This document shows positions 52,607 through 61,083 of a stretch of DNA of 64,000 nucleotides, piece after piece. Positions within the stretch are counted from its first letter, which is position 1. Each line of letters begins with the position of its first letter. The notes beneath the pieces are model-generated. The model made no database searches. It was not told where the DNA came from and saw nothing but the letters and a program-made list of their open reading frames with translations. The position numbers and the translations under genes are program-made. This DNA is from Steroidobacteraceae bacterium (GTDB lineage Bacteria; Pseudomonadota; Gammaproteobacteria; Steroidobacterales; Steroidobacteraceae), in assembly GCA_019187185.1 (NCBI GenBank), contig JABAQU010000001.1:186001-250000 (forward strand), in the 5' to 3' direction.

Positions 52607-53224
52607 TCAGCTGCTGCATTCGAGGATTGCGTGCGTGTAGGGAATGCGCAGCAGGTCATTGCGCAGATTGGCCGCGGTTCGCTTGAACACTGTCGATGCG
52701 AGCTCGCGATAGGCCGCCAGCGGACGGACATTTTGGCCGCGATCGCATGAGATGATCCTGCGCGCGATGCGCGACTGTTCGTCGTCGAAGCAGGGGTCGA
52801 GCGTCACGAGCCTGCCGCCTGGCGCGAGCGCCGCGCCGCAGATGGTGAGTAGCCTCACCACCTCGTCATCAGCAAGGTGATGCAACAGGCCCATGGCGAG
52901 AACGAGATCGAACGGGCGCTCCGCCGCGAGGGAGTGCTCATCGAGGGGCGCCGCGAAGAACCGGCCGCGTGTGCCAAAGCGCTGCCTCGCCGCCGCGATA
53001 TAGGACTCACTGATGTCGTACCCGCAGTAATCGACAGCGGGCAGGTGCGCGAGAATGGCCGCTGTTCCGCAGCCGATGTCCAGCACGCGATCGCCCGTCC
53101 TCGGGCGCGCATGATCGCTGACGAATGTCGCACGGCAGCGGGCCGCGCCGACCAGATTCTCGAACAGTTCATAGACGGCGGGTACCGACAGGACCGCGCG
53201 TATCCCAGATGTGACCTGCGCCAT
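52607..53224 (-). CDS. Class I SAM-dependent methyltransferase
   Basis: A 205-residue Rossmann-type methyltransferase. Motif I is VLDIGCGTAAILAHL, followed by DYCGYDISESYIAAARQRFG (acidic loop), LAMGLLHHL (motif IV) and LAPGGRLVTLDPC (motif post-II/VI). It may methylate a sugar hydroxyl or a lipid-linked acceptor. The position between flippase and GtrA suggests a role in the glycan, but no substrate motif is visible. Confidence 0.85.
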   Translation of the reverse strand: MAQVTSGIRAVLSVPAVYELFENLVGAARCRATFVSDHARPRTGDRVLDIGCGTAAILAHLPAVDYCGYDISESYIAAARQRFGTRGRFFAAPLDEHSLAAERPFDLVLAMGLLHHLADDEVVRLLTICGAALAPGGRLVTLDPCFDDEQSRIARRIISCDRGQNVRPLAAYRELASTVFKRTAANLRNDLLRIPYTHAILECSS

Positions 53225-53251
53225 CGCAACCCCCGGCCGCGGCGGATGTCG

Positions 53252-53629
53252 CTAGGGGGATCTGAACACCCAGACGCGGAACATTGCGAAAAAGTATACA
53301 ACGAGTCCTCCCATGATCGCGATCTGAACCAGCTGGTGCGGCAGCCCGAGCCGGTCCGGGAGGAGTGCAAGGCCCGCGTAGTTGAGGGCATATCCGCTGG
53401 CATAAAGGGCAATGAAGCGGATCAGCGTATGCAGGTAAGGCAGGCCGCTTTCGAAGGTCCAGCGACGGTTCAGGTGAAAGCTGAGCGCAACTCCTGTGAG
53501 GTATGTGACTGTCATCGCCACCTCCGGAGCGGCGCCCGTCGCGGTGAGCAACAGGTAAGCGCCGTACAGCAGCCCGTTTGTCACGACGCCGATCGTTACA
53601 TAACGTGAAAATTGCCTGAGAACGGTCAC
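53252..53629 (-). CDS. gtrA: GtrA family membrane protein
   Basis: A 125-residue protein with four predicted membrane segments (YVTIGVVTNGLLYGAYLLL, VAMTVTYLTGVALSFHLN, FIALYASGYALNYAGLALL, LVQIAIMGGLVVYFFAMF) and the N-R-x-W-T-F loop (NRRWTFES) typical of GtrA. In O-antigen glucosylation systems GtrA flips the lipid-phosphate sugar made by GtrB. GTG start at 53629 overlaps the stop of the GT-C gene; a longer frame upstream was not used because GtrA proteins are about 120-130 residues. Confidence 0.87.
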   Translation of the reverse strand: MTVLRQFSRYVTIGVVTNGLLYGAYLLLTATGAAPEVAMTVTYLTGVALSFHLNRRWTFESGLPYLHTLIRFIALYASGYALNYAGLALLPDRLGLPHQLVQIAIMGGLVVYFFAMFRVWVFRSP

Positions 53630-55233
53630 GGTGCCGGACGGGTGATCACCCACCCCACCAGCTGCCCGCGGGTCGCGATCCCAGCGCGCGCGAGCCACAC
53701 GCGCAACGTGTCGTAGGGCACGCGCACTTCGGTGATGACGAAGCCGTGCGATGTCGCCTCATTCATGAGCGCAGCATACGGTCCGGCCGCGAGGTCATTG
53801 CTGTAGTCCCCCGTCCGGAGTCGCTCCGTGAGCGTTCGATAGGGTGTCCGGACGACATACGTTGCCGTGTTGGCACTGGTCGCCATGCCCTCGAGCGCCG
53901 CCGTTACACCTGCCGGCGATTCGAGGTCAACGAACCGCAACTGCACGCCGCGATCACGGTAGCTGTCGGGAACCAGGCGACGAAGGTAGGCGGGCATGAG
54001 CAGGGTCGTGGTGCCGCGTTCGGGTGCGTCCGCCACAACCCGCGCGACGCCCCTCATCTCCAGCCTGCCATACTGATCGTGCAGGCCACTCGGGATCCAC
54101 AGGCTGTAGCCGACGACGGCAATCAAGCTGCAGGTGGCCGCGGTGCGGAGTGTACGAGTGGCGAAGGCCTGCCATGCTTCCGCGATGGCAGCACCGGTGG
54201 AAATGCACAGTGCCGGCAGGATTACCGTGAGGTAACGCTCGTGCAGCTGGGTGAACAGGAGGGGCGAAAGTCGCACGGGCATCCACATCAGGAACATGAG
54301 AAAGACTGTCACGGTGGACGCAAGGAACAGATGTGCGGGTAAAGCGCGACAACGGGTAACCGACAGCGCAAATCCGAACAAGGTCAGCACACCGGCCACC
54401 GACCCGTAACCGAAAAAGATCACGGTGATACTCCGGGTGCGGTCGATCAGTGTGGTGACGAGTTCCCTCGTGTCGTCGATGCCCTGGCCGGTGAGCGATC
54501 CCTGGGATATGTAGTTCACGTAGTTGCCCGCACTGACGATGTGCGATGTCGCCTCCACACCAGACATCGAGCCAAGCGCCAATGCAAACACGAGTGAAGC
54601 GCTCGAGATACCGGCGAGGAGCCCTGCGTGAGTGATGCGCGTCCGGAGGGGCAGGGGCAACATCAGTATCGTGGCTGCACACGGAATGCTGATCAGCATG
54701 AAGTAGTTCTTCACGCCGAAGAGCAGGCCAATGAGTATGCCCGGGACGAGGAGCTGCCGCGCCTGCGGTGTGCGCAGGTAGTGCAGGAAGCGCGAGGTGC
54801 AGGCGGACAGCATGCACACCGCAAGGCCGTCAGGCAACGTGAAGGTGTCGAATGTGACGGCGAGCGGATGGATCGCATATGCCGCGGCAGCGATGAGAGC
54901 CGTGCGCGGATCGAATGCCGAGCGCGCGCCCTCGGCGATGAACACGGTCGTGAGGCCGCTCAGTCCGAACATCAGGACTGCCGTCCACTCGAGCGAAAAT
55001 GAGCCCATGCGGCCCCAAAGGCCGAGCAGCCAGGACCAGACAATTCGGGTGTAATAGACCGGTTCGTCGGTATGCGGGGCATGGGTCGAGATCTCGCGTG
55101 CGACCGTGATCCAGACCTGATCGTCGCTGCCGAGCGTCAGCGAGAAATGGACGAATCGCACGGCGAGGCCACCCAGCACGATCAGCGCGAGCCAGATCCG
55201 GTAGGTGGCTGGTGTGCATCCAGCGGCCATCAT
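53626..55233 (-). CDS. GT-C (ArnT/PMT-like) polytopic glycosyltransferase
   Basis: About 535 residues with ten or more hydrophobic helices. The first periplasmic loop has GSDDQVWITVAREI, an acidic motif like the catalytic D-x-E/D-D of GT-C enzymes. The C-terminal 120 residues form a soluble domain (TTTLLMPAYLRRLVPD). It would move a sugar from polyprenyl phosphate to the glycan in the periplasm, i.e. the third partner with GtrB and GtrA. Start at ATG 55233 overlaps the stop of the previous gene (ATGA); upstream open codons lie inside that gene. Confidence 0.82.
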   Translation of the reverse strand: MMAAGCTPATYRIWLALIVLGGLAVRFVHFSLTLGSDDQVWITVAREISTHAPHTDEPVYYTRIVWSWLLGLWGRMGSFSLEWTAVLMFGLSGLTTVFIAEGARSAFDPRTALIAAAAYAIHPLAVTFDTFTLPDGLAVCMLSACTSRFLHYLRTPQARQLLVPGILIGLLFGVKNYFMLISIPCAATILMLPLPLRTRITHAGLLAGISSASLVFALALGSMSGVEATSHIVSAGNYVNYISQGSLTGQGIDDTRELVTTLIDRTRSITVIFFGYGSVAGVLTLFGFALSVTRCRALPAHLFLASTVTVFLMFLMWMPVRLSPLLFTQLHERYLTVILPALCISTGAAIAEAWQAFATRTLRTAATCSLIAVVGYSLWIPSGLHDQYGRLEMRGVARVVADAPERGTTTLLMPAYLRRLVPDSYRDRGVQLRFVDLESPAGVTAALEGMATSANTATYVVRTPYRTLTERLRTGDYSNDLAAGPYAALMNEATSHGFVITEVRVPYDTLRVWLARAGIATRGQLVGWVITRPAP

Positions 55234-56489
55234 CGCGTGCTGACCTCGGCAAACAGCTCGGCGAGCTCTGCCGTGCGATGCTCCCTGGAATAGCATCCGG
55301 CTGCAGCGCGACTCATGACTCGCCACTCCTGCGCATCGCTGCGACGCACGAACTCTCGCAATGTTGCGGCAATGGCGGCAATCGAATCCAGTGGTGAAAC
55401 GAGGCCGGCTGCGGTGGCATGCACTGTTGCCGCGGTGTCGCCCGCCGGATCGGTCAGCGCGACGATGGGCCGCCCGGCACGGAAATCCTCGTAGAGCTTG
55501 GCGGGGACCCGCGAATTGCAATTCGCAGCCTGCAGGATCAGCAGTCCATCCACCGTGAGCATTTCCTCGAGGGTCGATACGCAATCGATCGCGGGTTCGA
55601 GGCTCACCATATCGTCGATTCCGCGCTTCGCGATCATTGTCCGGTAGAGATCATCGCGACCTGCTGCCCGCAATCTCAAGGAGAGTCTCCCTGCCACGGC
55701 GTCATTGCCTGCCTTCAGCGATGGCAGCGCGTCAAACAGGCAGGTGGGGTCGCGCTCGCTTGGATTGATCACTCCGCCGTGCAACAGTGTAAGCCGGCGG
55801 CCGGGGCCCGCTGGAGTGGTCGGTCGCGAGTCGATCCGTGACTGCGCGCCCGCGAACGCATTCTCGTCGAAGCGGTTTTCCACGATCCGGATTCGGCTTT
55901 CGCCAAATCCCGGGAATCGGGTGCGGTAGTCGCGTGCGGCGCCCGGCGTCGTCACGAAGACGCGGCTCGCACGACTGAAGATGCGTTCTTCCATGCCCTT
56001 CCACGCACGATTGACGCGTGGGTCGGGTGGGTAGTCACCCTGCCGCATTGGGTCACGAAACTCAGCCTCCCAGGGCAGGCGCGAGCGTTGCGCGACCGCA
56101 AGCCCGATCTCGTCCGCTGTAGCCATTGGGAAGGTGGTCCAGACAACCCGCACCTGTTGCTCGCGAATGAGGCGCAGTGCCGCCAGCACGGCTGCGTACT
56201 TCCACGTGCGCCATCGATCGGGCGGCGCGAGCGCCAGCGGATAGCGGCCGAAGATGCTCAGGTGTCGGGCGGCATCGAGTGCCAATGCCCTGTGCACCTC
56301 GATGGCGCCCGCGTCCCGCTCGGTCGACGGGTTCGCAACCTCGTAGGCCCCACGCGTCGCCGTCAACACGATGGGGCGCCAACCGAATTTCGGCAGGTGC
56401 TGCGCGAATCGCAGTGTCCGCTGAATGGCGCTCGTTCCACGCATCGGCGGGAATTGAAACGCGATCAGGAGGGCAGTGCGGTCGGCCAC
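55230..56489 (-). CDS. WcaI-like family 4 glycosyltransferase
   Basis: About 419 residues starting from GTG at 56489 (VADRTALLIAFQFPP), 5 bases after the decarboxylase stop. Landmarks are QFPPMRGTSAIQRTLRF, ALDAARHLSIFGRYP, LPWEAEFRDPMRQGD and, in the donor domain, LLHGGVINPSERDP and PAKLYEDFRAGRPIVALTD. It is a paralogue of the transferase at 26.4 kb. The long open frame upstream is antisense to the decarboxylase gene and was not used. The sugar is unknown. Confidence 0.85.
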   Translation of the reverse strand: MADRTALLIAFQFPPMRGTSAIQRTLRFAQHLPKFGWRPIVLTATRGAYEVANPSTERDAGAIEVHRALALDAARHLSIFGRYPLALAPPDRWRTWKYAAVLAALRLIREQQVRVVWTTFPMATADEIGLAVAQRSRLPWEAEFRDPMRQGDYPPDPRVNRAWKGMEERIFSRASRVFVTTPGAARDYRTRFPGFGESRIRIVENRFDENAFAGAQSRIDSRPTTPAGPGRRLTLLHGGVINPSERDPTCLFDALPSLKAGNDAVAGRLSLRLRAAGRDDLYRTMIAKRGIDDMVSLEPAIDCVSTLEEMLTVDGLLILQAANCNSRVPAKLYEDFRAGRPIVALTDPAGDTAATVHATAAGLVSPLDSIAAIAATLREFVRRSDAQEWRVMSRAAAGCYSREHRTAELAELFAEVSTR

Positions 56490-56494
56490 CGGGA

Positions 56495-57733
56495 CTAGAC
56501 GAGCAGTTCGATCGCGGGCGGATGACTGAGAAACGCGCGCGGGCTCGCGCTGAGCCCATACGCGCCGCTCTGCAGGACGACCACGAGGTCGCCTTCCGCT
56601 GCACGGGCGAGATTCATGCGATCGGCCAGCAGGTCGAGCGGTGTGCACAGCGGCCCGACGACCGACGCCGTTTCGCGCTCCGTACCCTGAACGCGATTGC
56701 CAATCAACACCGGGTAGTTCTTGCGTATGACCTGCCCGAAATTGCCCGACGCCGCGAGGTTGTGGTGCAGTCCGCCATCGCACACGAGGAAAACCTGTCC
56801 GCGTGACACCTTGCGATCGATCACTCGGCACACGTAGGCGCCGGATTCGCCGACGAGATAGCGTCCAAGTTCCAGCACGAGCTGTGCTCCCGGCAATGCG
56901 CGTGCAACCTGCGGGACGAGGTCATGCAGATTGTCGGCAATCGGCGCGAGGTCGAGTGGGCGCTCGTCGGGAAAGTAGGGAATGCCGAAGCCACCGCCGA
57001 TGTTGAGCGTGCGCACCGGAGTGGGTGCGTGCCGTGCGAGCTCGATCGCGAGTGCCACCGACTTCTGCTGTGCCTCGACAATGGCGTCGGGGCGCAGGTT
57101 CTGAGAACCGCTGAAAATGTGGAACCCCTGGAAATCGAGCGCGGCCGCGCCGATCCGCGCAAGCGCATCGGGCACGCGCTCGGCGTCGATGCCGAACTGC
57201 TTCGGGCCGCCAGCCATCTTCATTCCCGAGGTCTTCAGTTCGAAATCGGGATTCACGCGTAGCGCGACCCGTGGGCGCCGGCCGTTCCGCGCTCCGAAGT
57301 TATCGAGAACGCGGATCTCGCGCTCCGACTCGATGTTGATCGTGATGCCGGCCACAGCGGCACGGTGCAGCTCCATATCCGTCTTGCCCGGGCCAGCAAA
57401 GCTCACGATCGCGGGTGCTGCGCCGGCGTCCAGCGCCACCTGCATCTCGCCCGCGGAGGCCACGTCGATGCCGTCGACGAGATCGAGCATGTGGCGAACG
57501 ACGGCGGGCATCGGATTCGCCTTCATCGCGTAATGCACGTGTACGGCGTGCGGCAGCGCCGCGCGCAGTTCGCGTACCTTGCGTGTCATCACGCTGCGGT
57601 CGTACACGTAAAACGGTGTCTGCCCCGCCTGCGCGGCCAGATCGCCGATCGATCGGCCACCGATCATCAGCTGGTCGTTCTCGACCGCAAACCATGGATG
57701 GGGTGCGTGCTGCATGAAGTTTGCGACGGTCAT
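56495..57733 (-). CDS. PLP-dependent decarboxylase, exosortase A-associated (TIGR03099-like)
   Basis: A 412-residue fold-type III enzyme of the Orn/DAP/Arg decarboxylase 2 family. The PLP Lys is in HYAMKANP (Lys71); NIGGGFGIPYF and VCDGGLHHN mark the PLP phosphate and active-site Cys regions. In exosortase-A loci it pairs with an acyl-CoA ligase and ACP; it may decarboxylate an amino acid tethered to, or destined for, the carrier. ATG at 57733 overlaps the ligase stop (ATGA). No substrate is proven for this family. Confidence 0.9.
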   Translation of the reverse strand: MTVANFMQHAPHPWFAVENDQLMIGGRSIGDLAAQAGQTPFYVYDRSVMTRKVRELRAALPHAVHVHYAMKANPMPAVVRHMLDLVDGIDVASAGEMQVALDAGAAPAIVSFAGPGKTDMELHRAAVAGITINIESEREIRVLDNFGARNGRRPRVALRVNPDFELKTSGMKMAGGPKQFGIDAERVPDALARIGAAALDFQGFHIFSGSQNLRPDAIVEAQQKSVALAIELARHAPTPVRTLNIGGGFGIPYFPDERPLDLAPIADNLHDLVPQVARALPGAQLVLELGRYLVGESGAYVCRVIDRKVSRGQVFLVCDGGLHHNLAASGNFGQVIRKNYPVLIGNRVQGTERETASVVGPLCTPLDLLADRMNLARAAEGDLVVVLQSGAYGLSASPRAFLSHPPAIELLV

Positions 57734-59322
57734 GCCGTGCTTTCCGAGAAAAGGGATCTGAACTCGGACGCGAGGTTCGCGCGGTCGTACTTTCCGTTCG
57801 GGTTGCGCGGCAGCGATTCGCGCCAGACGATCCGCGCGGGCACCATGAAAGCAGGCAGATCCTTGCGCAGAGCGTCGAGCAGAGGCGCATCGTCGGCGGC
57901 GTGGCCATTGGCTGCTGCCGCGACCAGCACGACAGCCTGACCGAGCGTGGGGTGCGGGACACCGATGGCGGCCGCGTCGGCGACCAGGCCAGTCGCAAAC
58001 GCGACTTCCTCGATTTCGGCCGGGCTCACGCGATAGCCGGATGTCTTGATCATTTCATCGCGACGTCCGATGAAGTACAGGTAGCCGTCCTCATCGCGCC
58101 TTACGGTGTCGCCTGACCATACCGCGAGCTCCGTGAGCACGAGCCCACTGTCCTGCCCCGGACAAGGCTTGAAGCGCTCCGCCGTCTTCGCAGGGTCGTT
58201 CCAGTAGCCGAGCGAAACGAGCGAGCCGCGATGCACCAGCTCTCCCGGCTCGTTCGGCTCGCATGCGCTGCCGTCCGGCCGTACCACCATGATCTCGGCG
58301 TTGGGAATGGCCTTGCCCATGGAGCCGGGCCGCCGATCGATCTCACGCGGCGGCAAATAGGTGGAGCGAAATGCCTCGGTGAGGCCGTACATCAGGAACA
58401 CCTGCGTGCGGGGCAGCGCATCGCGGAGCTTCTGCAGCGTCGCGCCCGGCATCGCACCACCGGAATTCGTGATGTAGCGCAGGTGCCCGGTGATCGTGCC
58501 GGGCCAGTGTAGATCCGCGAGCTGGGACCAGAGCGGGGGCACGCCAGCGAGGCCGGTAATCCGATCGCGCGTGAGGAGTGCAAGAATGTCGCGGGCGAAC
58601 AGATAGTCCATCAGCGTAACGCTCGCGCCGACGTGGAATGCGGTCGACAGCTGGCTGAAGCCGTAGTCGAAGCTGAAGGGCAGGACCGCGAGCAATCGAT
58701 CCTCGGGTACATTCTCGAGGTAGCTCGCGACGCTATGTGCACCGGTCACCATGTTCCGGTGCGACAGCACGACCCCCTTCGGCTTGCCGGTGCTGCCGGA
58801 GGTGTAGAAGATCGATACCATGTCCGTATCGATCACGCGATGCAAGGGTGCGCTTGCGCGGTCGCTGACGAGCTCGTGCCAGCGATGCCAGGAAAGATGC
58901 CCGGTGGCAGTGAGACCTTCGTCACAACCCGTGAGCACGACATGTTTCAGGTCCGGACAGGCACGGAGTTCCTCCTCGAGCACAGCGGCGCGCTCGGCAG
59001 AGGTGATGAGCACGCGTACATTGCAGTCACGGAGTATGTGTCCGACCTGTGCGGGCTTCAGCAGCGGATTGACGGGCACGAATACGCAGCCCGCGCGCGC
59101 GGCGCCGAACATCGTGACGACGGTTTCCGGCACCTTGGGCAGGAAGACCGCGATGCGTTCGAGCCTTCCTGTCGCGAGATGGCCGACCGTGGCGGCGGCA
59201 AAGTGCTCGATTGCCCGGGCGAGCCCCGTGTAGTCGACGACCGTGTCCTTGTGGGTCAGGGCGCGCGCATGCGGAGATCGTTCGGCGGCGGCGAGCGGTA
59301 GCTCGAACAGTAATTGACTCAT
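57730..59322 (-). CDS. AMP-forming acyl-CoA ligase, exosortase A-associated (TIGR03098-like)
   Basis: A 530-residue adenylate-forming enzyme. The P-loop is FYTSGSTGKPKGVVLSH, the YGLTEAFRSTY block (A5) and YWNDPAKTAERF with SGDTVRRDEDGYLYFIGRRDEMIKT-type A7/A8 motif follow. It activates a carboxylic or amino acid as acyl-AMP for transfer to the ACP. It is the start-side partner of the decarboxylase (4-base overlap). The last 20 or so residues carry the usual Lys-containing PNGKYDR motif. A second ligase is partly visible at 63.3 kb. Confidence 0.9.
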   Translation of the reverse strand: MSQLLFELPLAAAERSPHARALTHKDTVVDYTGLARAIEHFAAATVGHLATGRLERIAVFLPKVPETVVTMFGAARAGCVFVPVNPLLKPAQVGHILRDCNVRVLITSAERAAVLEEELRACPDLKHVVLTGCDEGLTATGHLSWHRWHELVSDRASAPLHRVIDTDMVSIFYTSGSTGKPKGVVLSHRNMVTGAHSVASYLENVPEDRLLAVLPFSFDYGFSQLSTAFHVGASVTLMDYLFARDILALLTRDRITGLAGVPPLWSQLADLHWPGTITGHLRYITNSGGAMPGATLQKLRDALPRTQVFLMYGLTEAFRSTYLPPREIDRRPGSMGKAIPNAEIMVVRPDGSACEPNEPGELVHRGSLVSLGYWNDPAKTAERFKPCPGQDSGLVLTELAVWSGDTVRRDEDGYLYFIGRRDEMIKTSGYRVSPAEIEEVAFATGLVADAAAIGVPHPTLGQAVVLVAAAANGHAADDAPLLDALRKDLPAFMVPARIVWRESLPRNPNGKYDRANLASEFRSLFSESTA

Positions 59323-59392
59323 GCGATCGGGACTTTACGGCGGTGGTGCTCCCACGCCGCAACAGCCGGCGGGGGAACACGTCGAGGCCCTT

Positions 59393-60256
59393 TCAGCCAG
59401 TGCTTTGCGCCCGGAGGGCTTCCGCAATCCGGTGAAGGAACTCGGCGGCAACACGCTCCTGGCCGATCGCGTTCAGGTGCCCGCCGTCACTCGTGTACTC
59501 GAGCGCGAGCATCTCGATTTCGCGTCCGGAATCCTTGAACTCCGCGATACTGCCGTCGGGGCGCGTCGCCTCGAAGCGGGCGACGTCTATCAGGGTGCCG
59601 TTGGCATAGCGTTCCCGTGTCAGGCGATTGAACTCGCTGCGATCCACATTGGCCGCATCGGTGTCGATCGACAGGCCGAGCAGGCGTTTCAGGCGCGTTT
59701 TCCTGCCCGGGGGTTCCGCCATCAGTGGCATCGTCGCATGCAGGATCGTCACGCCGGGGTGCGTCCTCTCGACCACGCTCATGCTGTTCGCATAGCGTTC
59801 GAACAGCTTGCCCGGCGATCGCTCCTTCGAACCTTCGTCCAGATCCACGTAACAGAACTTGAACATTGCAATGTCGTAGCGGTGCTCGCCGGGAGGGCCG
59901 AGCCGCGCGGCGAAGTCCGTGATCTTGAGGTCCGGGTCGAGGTTTTCGCCGACCTTGCCGTGAAACAGGCCTGGTCCTTCGGGAGTCGCGCCATCGGCGG
60001 CGACTTCCTCGATGCGCAATGGCACGCCTACCTTGTCGGCGAGGGTACGCACGCCCTTCAGTATGTTGTTGCCGACGGAGTGGTGGCCGAAAAACACTCT
60101 GGCCTGCGCGATAGTGAGCAGGTCTGCCCGGACTTGATCCATCTGCACTGGCTTCTCCACGCCGGGTTCACGGCTGCAGCCGCTCGGTCCCGCCATTGCG
60201 ATCACCAGTGCGACGACGGTACCCGCGGCTCGTGTAAGGACATGTCGAGGCTGCAT
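59393..60256 (-). CDS. SGNH/GDSL-like hydrolase, probable lipoprotein
   Basis: A 287-residue secreted esterase-like protein. The hydrophobic leader ends AMAGPSGC with a lipobox-like Cys27, so it may be lipid-anchored. The SGNH nucleophile block is VFFGHHSVGNNIL (Ser60), and the C-terminal D-x-x-H pair is SDGGHLNAIGQE (Asp257, His260). It likely removes or moves acetyl/acyl groups on the glycan in the periplasm. It lies 70 bases after the ligase start region and 3 bases before the acyltransferase. Confidence 0.78.
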   Translation of the reverse strand: MQPRHVLTRAAGTVVALVIAMAGPSGCSREPGVEKPVQMDQVRADLLTIAQARVFFGHHSVGNNILKGVRTLADKVGVPLRIEEVAADGATPEGPGLFHGKVGENLDPDLKITDFAARLGPPGEHRYDIAMFKFCYVDLDEGSKERSPGKLFERYANSMSVVERTHPGVTILHATMPLMAEPPGRKTRLKRLLGLSIDTDAANVDRSEFNRLTRERYANGTLIDVARFEATRPDGSIAEFKDSGREIEMLALEYTSDGGHLNAIGQERVAAEFLHRIAEALRAQSTG

Positions 60257-60259
60257 CGG

Positions 60260-60808
60260 TCAAACCCTCTCGATTTGTGGAGGCTGCTTGCGCCAGCCGA
60301 CGATTCGCCCCGGATTGCCGGCAACGATCGCATAGGCGGGGATGGATTTCATCAGGATCGTGCCCGCGGACAATATCGAACCCTTGCCGATTGTGAGGCC
60401 GGGCATGACAAAGCAGTTTGCACCGAGCCACACATCGTCCTCGATGGTCACCGGCAGCTTCTCGTGGCCTTGCAACAGCCACGGCGTGTCCGCGTCCTCA
60501 TAGCGATGATTCACCGACCAGATCTTCACGCCGGGCCCAAGCCCCACGTAGTCTCCGATCGTGATGCCGCCGCCTCCGGTCAAGAACACCCCCTCGTTGA
60601 AGTCGCAGTGCGAACCAATATGCACCAGCTCCGGGTTCGTGACCCGAAAGCCATAGCCGATCCGGGTACGTTCGCCGAGCCCGCCGAGTTGGCGCCGCAA
60701 TACCTTGCTGCGCGCCCAGTCGCCGATGTTGCCCGGCAGATGTGCCGCATACCACCGGGCCAGTTCGGGAATCTCCTGGCGCCACCACCAATAGTGACGT
60801 CTGATCAT
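60260..60808 (-). CDS. Hexapeptide-repeat acyltransferase (maltose/LPS O-acetyltransferase-like)
   Basis: About 182 residues from ATG at 60808 (MIRRHYWWWRQEIPELARW), or 197 if the upstream ATG at 60853 is used. Left-handed beta-helix repeats are seen in VHIGSHCDFNEGVFLTGG, ITIGDYVGLGPGVKIWS and VTIEDDVWLGANCFVMPG, with the catalytic His in VNHRYED and the conserved GNPGRIVGW at the end. Members transfer acetyl or other acyl groups to sugars using acyl-CoA or acyl-ACP. The shorter start is preferred because a TATACT element overlaps the upstream codons. First gene of the reverse block to 51.1 kb. Confidence 0.83.
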   Translation of the reverse strand: MIRRHYWWWRQEIPELARWYAAHLPGNIGDWARSKVLRRQLGGLGERTRIGYGFRVTNPELVHIGSHCDFNEGVFLTGGGGITIGDYVGLGPGVKIWSVNHRYEDADTPWLLQGHEKLPVTIEDDVWLGANCFVMPGLTIGKGSILSAGTILMKSIPAYAIVAGNPGRIVGWRKQPPQIERV

Positions 60809-60853
60809 GTTGTCTGACCCGCCCCCGCGGCCAGCATCTCGTGTGAATCCCAA

Positions 60854-60859
60854 AGTATA
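60854..60859 (-). promoter_or_regulatory. Possible -10 element for the reverse acyltransferase operon
   Basis: Read leftward this is TATACT, about 46 bases before the chosen ATG at 60808. If real, transcription would start near 60847 and the longer ATG at 60853 would not be translated. The -35 region is weak. The rest of the 275-base divergent gap shows no clear element. Confidence 0.3.
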
Positions 60860-61083
60860 GCGAACCTGTCTGCCGGCGACCTGCGCGATATGATTCCCGG
60901 ATGTACCCTTTCCCTGCGTGTCCTGTGGACATATTCCGTCGATGACCCTGTTCGCGGGTATCGTCGCGCACGTTCAATGCCGACTCCGGCGCGTCACTGG
61001 TCGTGCTGCGCAGCCAGCCTGGCCCGCATGCCGTATGCGTGAACGGTAACATTCGAACGTAACGCAGCCGGAAAGTCAGTCAC

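Noticed and set aside
53630-53698. Longer start for GtrA
   Set aside because: It runs into the GT-C gene; GTG 53629 gives a normal GtrA length and overlaps in the GTGA manner.
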